From positions 32,196,957 to 32,260,956 of the forward strand of contig NC_079214.1 in the NCBI RefSeq assembly GCF_029633865.1: DNA of 64,000 nucleotides, given 5' to 3'. This document shows positions 45,467 through 57,412 of this stretch, one piece after another. The translations under genes and the position numbers were made by a program. Under the pieces are notes generated by a model. The model made no database searches and was not told the DNA's origin. It was given only the letters and a program-made list of their open reading frames with translations. Position 1 is the first letter of the stretch; every line of letters starts with the position of its first letter. The DNA is from Lampris incognitus. Lineage: Eukaryota > Chordata > Actinopteri > Lampriformes > Lampridae.

Positions 45467-46862
45467 TCATGTCACCAAAACAGCTCTGACCCATCCAGGC
45501 ATGGACTCCACAAGACCCCTCTTGAAGGTGTCCTCTGGTATCTGGCACCAAGACATTAGCAGCAGTTCCTTTAAGTCCTGTAAGTTGCGAGGTGGCGCCT
45601 CCATGGATCAGACTTGTTTTTCCAGCACATCCCACAGACACTCAATCGGATTGAGATCTGGAGAATTTGGAGACCAAGGCAACACCTTGAACTCTTTGTC
45701 ATGTTCCTCAAACCATTCTTGAACAGTTTTTGCAGTATGGCAGGGTGCATTATCCTGGTAAAAGAGGCCACTGTGTCGATGCAGTTGCCCACTGGGGACC
45801 GGGGTTCACGCCCCAGTCTCGTCAGATCCGACTATGGCCGGACTCGATGAGGCAGCAATAATTGGCAGCGCTGTCTTCGGGAGGGGGGCGGAGTCGGCTT
45901 GTGTTCGTCACATGAATGCGTCTCTGTGTGTGTCAGAAAAAGCAGTGGTTCGGCCTGGATTCACCTGGTCACGGAAGTGGCGAGGCGTCTCCTTCGAGAC
46001 TGCTGGCCGGAGAAATGCAGCTGGCAAATGCATGCAGTACGAGGGTGGGTGTTTGAATTAAAATAGGGATAGATTCGCCACTAAATTGTGAGAAAAAGGG
46101 AAAAATCAGAAATAAATTTATACATATAAAAAAAGAGGCCACTGTCATCAGGGAATACTGTTGCCATAAAGGGGTGTACCTGGTCTGCAACATGGTTTAG
46201 GTAGGTGGTACATGTCAAGTAACATCCACATGAATGAATGCCAGGACCCAAGGTTTCCCAACAGAACATTGCCCAGAGCATCACACTGCCTCCACCAGCT
46301 TGCCTTCTACTCATAGCACATCCTGAGGCCATCTCTTCCCCAGGCAAATGATGCACACACACCTGGCCGTCCACATGATGTAAAAGAGACTGTGATTTAT
46401 CAGACCAGGCCACCTTCTTCCATTGCTCCATGGTTCAGTTTTGATGCTTACGCACCTATTATAGGCACTTTCAGAGGTGGACAGGGGTCATCATGGGCAC
46501 TCTGACTGGTCTGTGGCTACACAGCCCCATACACAGCAAGCTGTGATGCACTGTATGTTCTGACACCTGTCTATCATAGCCAACATTAACTTTTCCAGCA
46601 ATTTGAGCTACAGTAGCTCTTCTGTGGAACAGACCAGATGGGCTAGCCTTCACTCCCTGTGCACATCAGTGAACTTTGGGCACCCATGACCCTGTCGCCA
46701 GTTCACTGGTTGTCTTTCATTGGACCACTTTTGGTAGGTCCTGATCACTGCATACCATGAACACCCCACAAGGGCTGCTGTTTTGGAGATGCTCTGACCC
46801 AGTCATCTAGCCATCACAATTTGGCCTTTGTCAAAGTTGCTCAGATCCTTACACTTGCCCAT
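45467..46862 (-). pseudogene. Tc1-like transposase, disrupted
   Basis: The start region reads [20 protein letters not shown] (ATG at 46862) with a helix-turn-helix fold region. It is followed by VAQIAGKVNVGYDRQVSEHT, then WSDKSQSLLHHVDGQVCV (first catalytic Asp region), GGGSVMLWAMFCWETLGPGI and, left of the SINE, SPNSPDLNPIECLWDVLE with the final catalytic Glu (NPIE). It ends VRAVLVT at 45467. Stops, frameshifts and the SINE prevent any function. Confidence 0.85.
45775..46130 (+). mobile_element. SINE nested in the Tc1-like transposon, 15-bp TSD
   Basis: Exact TSD AAAAGAGGCCACTGT at 45760-45774 and 46131-46145, which lies within the transposase reading frame. The B-box-like region is GGGGTTCACGCCCC. 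The body contains CAGATCCGACTATGGCC, GGTTCGGCCTGGATTCACCT and ATTCGCCACTAAATTGTGAG, with an A-rich tail. It is a tRNA-type SINE; its 5' end may be truncated. Confidence 0.82.
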
Positions 46863-47011
46863 TTTTCCTGCTTCCAACACATCAACTTCAAGAACTGACT
46901 GTTCACTTGCTGCCTAATATATCCCACCCCTTAACAGGTGCCACTGTAACGAGATAATCATTGTTATTCACTTACATGTCAGTGGTTTTAATGTTTTGGC
47001 TGATCGGTGTA

Positions 47012-48694
47012 TCTCTGTGTTAAGTGGTCACCAGATGAAGGGCTGTCAATGATTATGTCAGCACCTAACTGCACTTCAAAAGGAGTTGACCTATCCTGCC
47101 CCCTTAAGATCATAATTGTCAGAGGCAGGGTGGGGTTTTAACCCTCACCATTTTTATCTGCTGTAACACACAAATATAAAGGAGTGGTGCCCACTGGTTA
47201 GAAGTCGCTGTGGAAATAGTTTCAAAGCAGTGGAAGTCAGTTTTCCTCGGTACTACAAAAACATGTGGCTTAGCCTAGATGTGTGTTATGGTTCAGAAAC
47301 AAGTGGCTTTAGTGAACAACCTTCTACCAGCTGTCCAACCTAACCTTAGGATGTAATTTATGATATGAGCAGAGCAGGGCCATGTGAGATTAAATCCAGC
47401 ATATGATTATAGAGGAAACTATGCCGATTAGAAATGCAACAGTTGTGATGCATAAAATATACATGTACGATTCAGAGTGTATGACAAACAAGAGAGAGCC
47501 ATTACATATCAGCCAAAGGAGATGGAAAATAGGTGTGAAGTGAGTGGGTCAATTCGTTACTTACCTACTGATAGGAAAACCAGAAAAAAAGGTCACTCCA
47601 GAAGGACCAGGTTGTTCATTTCAGAACAATCAGTCTTGTATATTCCAGCTGAAACATGGTTGTACATTTACACATAGCACACTTGTGCCACACTTAGCAG
47701 GGTAACATGCTGGACCGGATTATCCATATATGGCACTGGGCGAGTGCCCAGGGACACCAGCCAATTTGCCGTGCTGGGGGGGAACCAAATGATTAAGACA
47801 ATGACTAGACTTTTAAAATATTTTGAATATTTTAAAACATTTGTCATATTTTCTGTGCGTCTTTCAGCACCATAGAGACGTGGAGGGAGATAGACACTGT
47901 TTATTTCAGTAACAAGAGTAGGCCCTGTTTGGGTGTAATTCCCCTTCTGACCACAAGGTGGGTTTCAGCGGGAGAGTGGCGCTGTTCATCCGGTCACCAC
48001 GGGACAGACAGGCAGACAGACAGATTCCTTCCATTTATTGCTGACAATAAATATGTTCAAAGACCATTTTACTTATCCATCCTAATGTGAGAAGGAAAAT
48101 AAAGTCATTTATAAATGTTGCATCTGCCGTTTCTGACCAGGAAAACGAGAAAAAAAGCCCTTTCGTTTGTGGATTTTGAAATGAAAATGAAATCACTATT
48201 CTGTTTTCATTTCTTTAATTTCTGTTTCTGAAATCAAGAGAACAACCAAACCACCGTGATTTATAATATCTTACACACTGCAATACATTGTCTCAATGTG
48301 CTCTTCCCTATACCTTCACATCACCTCACCTGGTGCTCTATGATCATTCAGTTGTTGAAATGGTTGCTTGTGACAGTCATTATCAGGCTTGCCTAATCTG
48401 GTATATGGTATGAGGATTTTTTTTAGAAATGCTCTGTAATGGTTTTGCATGTAGGCCTCATAGTACAGGCCATTTATGATGTAAATAAAGATATTTAGCA
48501 TGATGTGTTGCATTGGGATGTGGGTTGCATTCAAATTTGAGCTTCAGTGTAAGGGCATTTGTGGGCCCATGTCTATGGTAAGGCTTTTCAGGTTGGGTCT
48601 TACATTTTTCTTTAATATGTGTGATGAGCCTGTAATTTAGCTATACATTTATGTAAATCTATTTTCTTTAAACCCATAGTAAATTTCACTTTTT
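47012..48694. other. intergenic, no gene recognised
   Basis: AT-rich unique-looking sequence. A short palindrome CTGGGC-GAGT-GCCCAG at about 47737-47752 resembles the start of a fish transposon family but is too short to call. Confidence 0.35.
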
Positions 48695-48696
48695 TT

Positions 48697-49141
48697 ATTT
48701 GGATCCCCCCCCCTTTTTTTTCTCCCCAATTGTATCCGGCCGATTACCCCACTCTTCCGAGCCGTCCCGGTCGCTGCTCCACCCCCTCTGCCGATCCGGG
48801 CAGGGCTGCGGACTACCACATGCCTCCTCTGATACATGTGGAGTCGCCAGCCGCTTCTTTTCACCTGACAGCGAGGAGTTTCGCCAGGGGGACATAGCGC
48901 GGGGGAGGATCACGCTATTCCCCCCAGTTCTCCCTCCGCTCGATCAGGCGCCCCGACCGACCAGAGGAGGCGCTAGTGCAGCGATCAGGACATATACCCA
49001 CATCCAGCTTCCCACCCGCAGACACGGCCAATTGTATCTGTAGGGACGCCCGACAAAGCCGGAGGTAACATGGAGATTCGAACCGACGATCCCCATGTTG
49101 GTAAGTAACGGAATAGACCGCTACGTTACCCAGACGCCCCT
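48697..49141 (-). mobile_element. tRNA-derived SINE, about 440 bp
   Basis: Reverse-oriented copy of the SINE at 24775-25215. On the plus strand it runs from a T-rich tail (CCCCAATTGTATCCGGCCGA) through GCTTCTTTTCACCTGACAGC to the head (AACGGAATAGACCGCTACG, then CCCAGACGCCCC). It looks better preserved than the other copy. Confidence 0.85.
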
Positions 49142-49142
49142 G

Positions 49143-49609
49143 CTTCCTTATTTCTTGCAGTGCCCTCCATTCTTCAGGCCATTAAACTACACTGCAGACG
49201 CTGGATCATTAGGCTCCATCCGCTTCAATAATGCAAAAAGAGCAAAGCAGCCAAACACCGCTCTGCCCCTTGCTTATCGGCACAGTAGGTGCCTACTAGG
49301 TAAACAGCACAATATTGAGCCAGCGCTGCGTGTAACTGGCATCCTTTTTTGTGCATGGACAAGTGCCTGAACTTTAATTGTGCAGCACCACCAATAAACA
49401 AAAAAATGAAATGAAAAGATAAAAAGATAAAAATAAAAATAATTAAGTTAAAGACACATTTGTTGATGTCACTTGCATGCACATGCACACAGGACTTCTA
49501 AATGTGCAGCAAATGATAAAAAAGTATTTTCTTGTGTTGACTGTGTTGGTGAATTCAAACAAAGACACATACACACAAGCACACACGAACACAAGCGCAC
49601 CCCCCCCCC
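49143..49609. other. intergenic, nothing recognised
   Basis: Contains a short C run at about 49601-49610 and a CA-rich patch. No gene. Confidence 0.35.
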
Positions 49610-49872
49610 CACACACAATCGTACCATGTTACCCTATACTTTTGAAGACCCCTCACTGACTACATTCATTCCTAGCCCTTAACCATATCCTTAACCATCA
49701 TAACTACATGTCTAACTTTAACCCTTACCCCAATCTTAACACCAAAACCAAGTCCTAACCTTAAAATAGGCCCTTTTACTTATGGGGACCCATAAAATGT
49801 CCCCACAGGAAGGTGGTTTCGAGTTTTTCTATCCTAATGGGGACATTTGGTCCCCATTAAGATGGAAAAACC
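49610..49872. repeat. dispersed repeat with telomere-like core, second copy
   Basis: Contains CTTAACCATCATAACTACAT, several TAACCTT/TAACCCT units, TATGGGGACCCATAAAATGT and GATGGAAAAACCTG at the right end. Collinear with 44380-44580 in the same orientation. A CT microsatellite starts at 49874. Confidence 0.6.
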
Positions 49873-49873
49873 T

Positions 49874-49949
49874 GACTCTCTCTCTCTCTCTCTCTCGCTC
49901 TCTCTCGCTCTCTCTCTCTTTCTCGCTCTCTCTCATGCACGCGCGCGCG

Positions 49950-49980
<31 letters not shown>

Positions 49981-49981
49981 C
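49874..49981. repeat. (CT)n and (CA)n compound microsatellite
   Basis: Imperfect CT repeats to about 49934, then a GC/CA stretch and about 12 CA units. Confidence 0.93.
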
Positions 49982-50199
49982 ATACCAAATGGTCGTTTTG
50001 ATACCGGGTTGGAGGAGGAGTAGAGAAGAATGGAAGAATAACAACATTTTCCCTTCTTTTATTGGTAGGCATCTAACAATATTGCTGCCTACGGACTGGA
50101 CAGAGCAGCCAACCACAAGGCGAATGCGTTGTCGATGCTTTGGTGACCGACCAATGGGCACGAGGCGGCTCTCCCGTCTAGGCAGCCTTGACGCCTCGC

Positions 50200-50300
50200 C
50201 GCTGAATGGCTCCGTCCTGCGTGCGCTGCGCTCGCTCGCCGCTATTTAAACAGGGGAGAGAGTGCTGAAGTGGACAGCTCCGAAGCAAGAATATAAACGC
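50200..50300 (+). promoter_or_regulatory. rgs9bp: candidate rgs9bp core promoter
   Basis: A GC-rich stretch (GCGCTGCGCTCGCTCGCC) is followed by a TATA-like TATTTAAA at 50243-50250. A start site about 25-30 bp downstream would give a 5' UTR of about 850 bp if unspliced. The call rests on the motif and its place upstream of the gene only. Confidence 0.4.
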
Positions 50301-50314
50301 ACGAGTTTGACACG

Positions 50315-50451
50315 ATGGTTGGGTTGCTTCCCGCGACAGGCGCTCTGACACCGCTGCGCTTCACCCCTGTGCCATGACAGAGAATCGCCGAGATTTATCG
50401 AAAGGTGGACCGGAGGAGGTTTTTTTTAATCGCTTTTCTGCTCGCTGTTGA
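50315..50451 (+). promoter_or_regulatory. two overlapping upstream ORFs in the putative rgs9bp 5' UTR
   Basis: The first uORF runs from 50315 to 50377 (20 codons plus stop). The second starts at 50374 in an ATGA overlap and ends at 50451 (25 codons plus stop). They would be in the leader if transcription starts near 50270 and this part is not spliced out. Confidence 0.3.
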
Positions 50452-50455
50452 CGAA

Positions 50456-50456
<1 letters not shown>

Positions 50457-50546
<90 letters not shown>
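50457..50546. repeat. (CA)45 microsatellite in the putative rgs9bp leader
   Basis: About 45 CA units between the candidate promoter and the start codon. Confidence 0.95.
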
Positions 50547-50547
<1 letters not shown>

Positions 50548-51124
50548 TTATATTTCATATGCTCTGTTTTGTGTCTGCAAACGGATTGACGCAGATGATG
50601 TGACACCTGTAGCATCGATCTGCTTGGAAATTTGCATCTTGTTGCATAAACCGCGGATTTTTTTCTTTTTTTTTAAAGCGTGGGCTTTTTGTGGAACACT
50701 ACGGCTAAAGATAGATACAGATTCACCCCCCCCCTTTCGTTTTGTTTTTTTTTAAACAGCAAAGGTGATCCAACGCGGTTTGATCTTGAAGCGCCAAGGC
50801 ATACTAGCCCAAAGCCATTTACGGACGCATTAATTTGTAAGCCGCTCACTCTGCTCGCCGCGAGGACGGCAGACACAGCTAGAGAGCAATTTGCTGTGAC
50901 GAGGGCGCAGAGTGGATTGGAGCGGCTAACGGCGTGTGTGTGTGCGCGCGTTTATGTGTGTACTCTCTCTGCCACCTGGAAACTGAAATAAGGACACGGT
51001 TGAATAAAGGATAAAGGAACCGACGGCTCGCCATCATATCTCCTTACCCATCTTTTTTCTTTTTTTTTTGGATTTTGTCTTTTTTGTTTTGTTTTGCACG
51101 ACACTCATCATCCCTACACCAGAG

Positions 51125-51862
51125 ATGGGGAAAGACGAATGCAAAACAATGCTGGACGCGCTGAATAAAGTCACCGCCTGTTACAGACATCTGGTCATCG
51201 CTCTGGGCAGCACCTCGGACTCACAGAACCTGCGGGAGGAGCTGAAGAAGACCCGCAAAAAGGCCCAAGAGCTGGCCGTCGCCAACAGGACTAAACTGAC
51301 CAGTTTGCTCAAAGACAAAACTATCAGCAAGGAGGACCGCGCCGAGTACGAGCGGCTATGGGTGCTGTTCTCCAGCAGCATGGAGCTGCTGGAGGTGGAC
51401 ATGAAGAGGTCCCTGGAGATCGGCCAGGACTTCCCCCTCAAGGTCCCCACGAGGCACCTCATCCAGACGGGGATGACCGGAAGCACCACCACGGTGGCCG
51501 CCCGCGCCATGAGCGTGCAGAACATGAAGTACGAAGCGGACAGCAACATCGACACGGCCGACCTGAGGGAGCTGCAGGCTGAGATCGGCCAGGTGGGGCA
51601 GATGATGGAGGAGATGGAAATGAAGGTGCAGGTGGCGCCCTGGGCGGTGGAGGCGAAGCAGGAGGCGGGCGCTGAGCTCAAGTCCAACCTGAGCGTGGGA
51701 AACTCCTCCGTCGGTGTCATCTCCATCTGCGAGGAGGAGCCCAAAGACGACGAGGGAGGAGAGAGGGAGACCAACTTCGCGTCGTTTTGCGCCGTGATCG
51801 TGTTTTTCGTCATCGTTACCGTCGCCGGCGTTTTGGGATACCTGGTGATCAACATGTCCTGA
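51125..51862 (+). CDS. rgs9bp: regulator of G-protein signaling 9-binding protein (R9AP), single exon
   Basis: 245 residues, no intron, as in mammals. In photoreceptors R9AP anchors the RGS9-Gbeta5 complex to disc membranes, so transducin GTP hydrolysis is fast and responses recover quickly. Visible: the N-terminus [20 protein letters not shown], a helical region with [20 protein letters not shown] and [20 protein letters not shown], the [12 protein letters not shown] block, a helix [19 protein letters not shown], an acidic linker ([11 protein letters not shown]) and a C-terminal membrane anchor at about 218-242 with only a few lumenal residues after it. The layout is that of a SNARE-like, tail-anchored protein. 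The ATG at 51125 matches the mammalian start; the frame is also open for 19 codons upstream but without ATG. RGS7BP is excluded because it lacks this anchor and N-terminus. High GC compared with its surroundings. Confidence 0.95.
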   Translation: MGKDECKTMLDALNKVTACYRHLVIALGSTSDSQNLREELKKTRKKAQELAVANRTKLTSLLKDKTISKEDRAEYERLWVLFSSSMELLEVDMKRSLEIGQDFPLKVPTRHLIQTGMTGSTTTVAARAMSVQNMKYEADSNIDTADLRELQAEIGQVGQMMEEMEMKVQVAPWAVEAKQEAGAELKSNLSVGNSSVGVISICEEEPKDDEGGERETNFASFCAVIVFFVIVTVAGVLGYLVINMS

Positions 51863-52791
51863 GCGGCGTCATTACCCACCCTGTGACGGACATGCACCGG
51901 CCAGGTTGCCCCCGCGCGTGAGGAAAACCAACAAAACAAAACACTGGCGGATACGTGGCCAGCATCTGCACCATGAAGGGCGAGCTGGGAAACTGCGGGA
52001 TAACCCGGGTTATGGGTGATAAAGTTGCTAGACGCCATGTATTCATAGGGGGATGGGGGTGGACTAGCTAACGTAGCACTGTAGCCACTGCCTGTTATGG
52101 TTCGGGGGGAAGTGGATGCTGCAGCGTCGCGCGCAGTTTGAGAGAGACCAAATCTTTTTTTTCTTTTTTTCTTCTTCCATTATCATTCATTTGAGCGGGA
52201 ACAGTGACGTGACAGTGTCTGGCCACAACAACGCTACAAAATATGTCGCCGCTGACACGTAATCCAAATGGATTAGTCGAAAAGCTCACGGGTAAATGTA
52301 GTTTACCGTTGTTAAGTACTCCCCCCGATCTCCTGCTGTCCGCTGCTTTAAAGCTATTAGTTCACGACAAGCAGGCAGTAAACACAATTCAGTTTCTTTT
52401 TTAAAGATAGAGGCTGTTTAGTCACAGAATTAGGGTCATTTGTGGGTTGGTTCAGTGGCCTGTAATGTCTGATCATCACAGTCAATTTGCTGTGTTCTGT
52501 AAGAGAGGGTTTAATGAGAGGCCGTTTGTAGGAGGAAGATATCTCACATATATCCATAACGATGTGGACTCACACCACAGTGTGACTATTGCAGATTCAT
52601 TAGAAAAGGGGAAAGTTCACACACTTTTCCCCAGAAAGCATTCTGTTTAACTGTGCGACTGTTTCGGTCATTTTCAAGGTTTCATTTGAACAGTGTTGAA
52701 TGTATAACATTGCAAAATGTGAATAGAGGATTTGTAAATACAATCTTCTTCCGTGTCAGATAATGTAAATACAATGGAGTATATTTATTAT

Positions 52792-52797
52792 AATAAA
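52792..52797 (+). terminator. rgs9bp: rgs9bp polyadenylation signal candidate
   Basis: AATAAA in an AT-rich stretch about 930 bp past the stop codon. No earlier AATAAA was seen, giving a 3' UTR of about 950 bp. Confidence 0.55.
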
Positions 52798-52815
52798 AAA
52801 AAATCTAAAATACAC

Positions 52816-53495
<680 letters not shown>

Positions 53496-53572
53496 AGTTA
53501 TTCTGGGGCCCGCACAAGCCTGGGTTGGTCTAAAAGGACACTCTAAAAACACTCTATAAGTGCCTTGAATCA

Positions 53573-53835
53573 GGGGTGGCATGGCTCAGGAAGTAGAGCG
53601 GGTTGTCTAGTAATCAGAAGGTTCCTGGTTTGATCCCCGGCTCCTCCAGAGAGCATGTTGGAGTGTCTTTGAGCAAGACACTGAACCCCTAACTGCTCCG
53701 GATAAGCAGGTTGGCACCTTGCATGGCAGCCTCCACCATCAGTGTATGAATGTGTGTGTGAATGGGTGAACGTGAGGCATACACTGTAAAGCACTTTGCG
53801 TGGTTGGTAGACTAGAAAAGCGCTATATAATTGCA
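53573..53835 (+). mobile_element. tRNA-derived SINE
   Basis: The A-box-like region is TGGCTCAGGAAGTAGAGCGG and the B-box-like region is GGTTTGATCCCCGG. The body includes GAGCAAGACACTGAACCCCT and CTGTAAAGCACTTTGCGTGG, and it ends AAAAGCGCTATATAATTGCA then GTCCATTTAT. This is a well-known teleost SINE layout, distinct from the other SINE families here. Confidence 0.85.
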
Positions 53836-55761
53836 GTCCATTTATTTGAATTCCAGTAAGAAATTGCAGAAAATTGGAATGGAAATAGTTCATGTTAAAA
53901 GACACAAAAGTTGTGACTTTGAAAACTTTTTAACCTGTCCGTGGTATGTTCCCACATCATGGTTGTGGCTGCAGCAGTATCAGTATCATTTGTTTGAAAT
54001 ATCACAGATTTTAATCCCATCATACCCCTTTGGTGGTACATGATAAGTCCAAACAGGAAGTGGTAAATCTTATCAAAATTGGAAATCCAAGCTATTTAAA
54101 CTATTTAGCTAAACATTATAATGGCTGATTAAAAAAAAAAGAATCAGAGAGTTCAATATTTTAGAAACTTTTATCATCACAAATTCACTCATTTTGCATA
54201 AAAACAAGACGATCCACTTTGGCATTCTAGCTTTTAACAATCACTGCAATTCATCTCAGTCAACAAGAAGCAACCATAAAAACAGATTTAATAGTAGAAC
54301 TGAGTTAAATCAATCTAGCTGTATAACCTAATTTACTGAAAATCTATCAAAGTCCTGCCTTTCACTCTCGTGTTGCTAACTTTCAGGAAGAGGACATCAT
54401 GAAAGGACTTTCCCTGTGTGATAAACCAGCTTCTCATCGTCCTCATTGCTTTGTTACTTCAACTTTATAGGATCCATTCGCCTATGTGAACAGTCCGAAC
54501 TCAAAATGAACCTAATGGAGAATGTTCTGTTGTGAGGAAATGATTTTCAAGAGACGAAAATGGGACACAGAGCCAAGTTTTGACCCAGGTCAAAGGTTAA
54601 ATCAAAAGGGAAGGCAGATTTATTCCAGTTCTGTCTAAGCAGACTTAACCTTAATTATCAGAAAATATGCTAAATGAAAGCAAAACATTTTTTCATAAAA
54701 CATGAAATTATTGCTGTCCTGCGAACACAATTGATGTCGCCTCATCCTTTTGAATCTAGCCAATGTCGCTGAAGATAGTGACGTTTCTACCCCAAGTAAT
54801 TTCACCATAGACACTGGATTACTGTTCTCGGTGTAAAATCTTAAATGTAGGAGATTTTTTTGTCCTGACCTCATCTCCATCGTCACCTCAAAGAGGCTCC
54901 CTGACACTGGCTTGTTTGCCACTGGGAGCAGATCATAATGATGCCTGGTTCAATAAAAGGGAATGCCCCCTGTCATTCAGAGGTATGAACATATTGCCGG
55001 TGGTCTCCATTACGTTGCTGTTGTTAAAACACAGATGTAGTTATTTGTTACTCTAGACCATGTAGATGACTCATTCTCAGCCTGTAGTGTTGTTCTAAGT
55101 ATCATCATGCAGCTACTTGTAGCCCAGCAGTGATGCATTGAAATGAGCCTCTGCGGGGCACTGGCAGTGACCTCTACCACTCTCAGATAAATGTAAAGGA
55201 AAAAACAAAAACAAACAAAAAACAAAAACAAAACAAAACAAAACAAGGCATTTGTAAAGAACACTTTCAATTGTGGTGGTTATTGCAGTTGTTACTAGGG
55301 TGGAGAGTGTGGCGAATTATCTCACAGGATCAAATACAACTAAATACTATTAACTTGCACCACTAAGATGAGCCATTAACACAAAGGAGTGTCCTTACTA
55401 CAAAAAAAACAAAAACAAACAAACAGAGAAGACAAACAAAAATACCACCACAAAACATTTATAGTTTGTAGTGTGCTTGTGAGTAATGAATGTGAGGCAT
55501 CTGACATGCAGGAGGGCTCCTAAAACCACTAAGACCACAAGATCCATGCACAATTTTGGGCTTTGATGTAGAAAAATCAAGCGCCGGGCTTTGCACACAA
55601 GCTAGGACACAGCGGACCTGCTGACATCTTTTCTTTCCTGTTGTTTTTTCAGAGAAACATGAAGCTCTCCCAACGCCTAGCGTAACATCTCTACAGCATC
55701 AAGCATGAAGTTGTGGGGAAACAAATGCCTATGCGTCTAGAGCCAACATAAGGTTAACAGG
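53836..55761. other. intergenic, no gene recognised
   Basis: AT-rich, with an AAAC-type low-complexity patch at about 55200-55250. Nothing coding or clearly repetitive seen. Confidence 0.35.
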
Positions 55762-55772
55762 AGTCAAATATG

Positions 55773-56226
55773 GCCGAGCGGAATAAACCGCCGTTCTTGC
55801 AATCCGCTCGTCGTGTGGCTGGGAGGCTCGTATCCCAGACTCGCCGTAACCGGTCACGGCCAGAGCGTCCACGGGGTAAGGCCTTCATTAGGCCACGCTT
55901 ACCCGAGGGATAGTGGGTGTAGATCGGTGTAGTGTTCGGGGACTCGTCGTTCTCTAGCGACCCCTCTGGCCCATACGGGCGCCTGCAGCCAAGCAACCGA
56001 CAGCATTCTCCCTACGTCTCCTCCGCGGCCTGAAGGTAATGCAATCCGCGTGTAAAATAGCGAGAGCAGCCGACACGAGTTTGAAGGAAGCCGGTGTTAC
56101 GACTATCTCCTTCCTGTGGAAACGTGAGCCAGGGGGGTTATTCGACAAGAGTTCCGGCCATATGCCATTAGGTTAATAGGGTGGTATAAGGGGAAAAACG
56201 AGAAATACATTTATTAAAAAAAAAGT
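55773..56226 (+). mobile_element. tRNA-derived SINE with 11-bp TSD
   Basis: Exact AGTCAAATATG at 55762-55772 and 56227-56237. The A-box-like region is TGGCCGAGCGG and the B-box-like region is GGCTCGTATCCC. The body is GC-rich, unlike its flanks, and the tail is GGTATAAGGGGAAAAACGAG followed by an A/T-rich end. The unit is about 450 bp. Confidence 0.78.
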
Positions 56227-56237
56227 AGTCAAATATG

Positions 56238-57304
56238 ATCATTAAGAAAATTGATATATCAATATGGTACTTCAGATATGGGAGAAAAATAACACCATTC
56301 AATTCTGAAAATATGAGTTTACGCAAAGAATCTGTGTGCATGGACGCGGGTGTTTCAAATGGTAACGTCCATTATTATTATCACACTGAATTTATTCATC
56401 TCATCCACATCTGCCATTAATGTTATGCACTGAAGTAAACTCAAGGAGATGAGTAATGAACAATCAAGACTAATCACCTCCAATTACCCAGTAGCCACCG
56501 GGGGCTCTCTTGAAATCCATTTCTGTCACTGCTAGATGGCCTGTTGTCATGGTTTCAAGCTCGCATCTTTTTTTCCTGAGCAAATAAGATGGTTACATAA
56601 CAATTTCATTATGTTAAAATCCTGTCTGTGTCAGTATAGCCAGTAAGCCACTGGTATTTTCCCTATTAGTTATGGTAAAATGTAGTGGTTTGACCCCTGA
56701 CCCTTATCCCAGGTTTTAGAAAATAAACGCGCTCCCATGGGCATTTCCAGTAAAGCCCCATTTGAATTATTTTGGATCTTTACGACAGCATAGACCATGC
56801 AGTTTTATGTGATTGCATGAAATACTGGCTTGATGTCAGAGATATAGCTAGCTCTTAACTGGGGGAGCTGTTACTGTTCAAAAATATTTTTTTACTCAGT
56901 CAATACAGTCAACCTCCCTGTGCCTGTCTGCATACATCAATATCAGACCTCTTTTTATTCTTCGTTACATCCTCCATTTATACCTCTCCATCTGAAGCTG
57001 CAAAAAAAAAAAGACATGATTTCAGTATCATGGAGATGATATCCCCTATGAAATTGACAATACATATAATCTGGCCACTTTCACAAATTGCAGTGTGGGT
57101 ACAAAGTGCTTGTATAATTGCAGAATTTTCTACATTGAAATGAAACGAAATCAGATGCTATCCTTTTCTGTGCATCTGATGCAAAGTCAATCCAGACTTT
57201 ATTTAAAGTGCATGATAACACAATAAGTGAATAAACACACTTTCCATTAAAAAGTGAAAACAGCTTAAATACACACAAAAAAAATTCAAAACGACAAACC
57301 AGAT
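56238..57304. other. intergenic, nothing recognised
   Basis: AT-rich sequence with no exon or repeat core seen. Confidence 0.35.
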
Positions 57305-57412
57305 ATTGACAACATATCCCTGCCTGCTGCCCAGTGACTGCTGGGATAGGCTCCAGCATTCCCACGACCCTGACAGCAGGATAAGCAGTTTGGATAATGG
57401 ATGGATGGATGT
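57305..57412 (+). mobile_element. L2/SINE-type 3' tail with GGAT repeat
   Basis: TGACTGCTGGGATAGGCTCC, GACCCTGACAGCAGGATAAG, then ATGGATGGATGGATG. Same family as 22595-22715 and 30855-31050; heavily 5' truncated. Confidence 0.7.

Larger units (their letters stand above)
45413..47011 (-). mobile_element. Tc1-like DNA transposon with intact-looking TIRs
   Basis: The terminal inverted repeats ACACCGATCAGCCAAAA... (left, from 45413) and its complement ending TGATCGGTGT (right, to 47010) agree over about 28 bp with one or two changes. TA dinucleotides flank both ends (45412-45413, 47010-47011), as expected for Tc1 target duplication. The transposase reads on the minus strand. A SINE at 45775-46130 interrupts it. 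Confidence 0.9.

Noticed and set aside
47737-47752. Transposon terminus suggested by CTGGGC-GAGT-GCCCAG
   Set aside because: Too short, with no partner terminus or target duplication found.
51181-52038. 285-codon open frame antisense to rgs9bp
   Set aside because: It is a shadow of the GC-rich rgs9bp exon; its protein has no recognisable domain and the sense frame is a clear orthologue.
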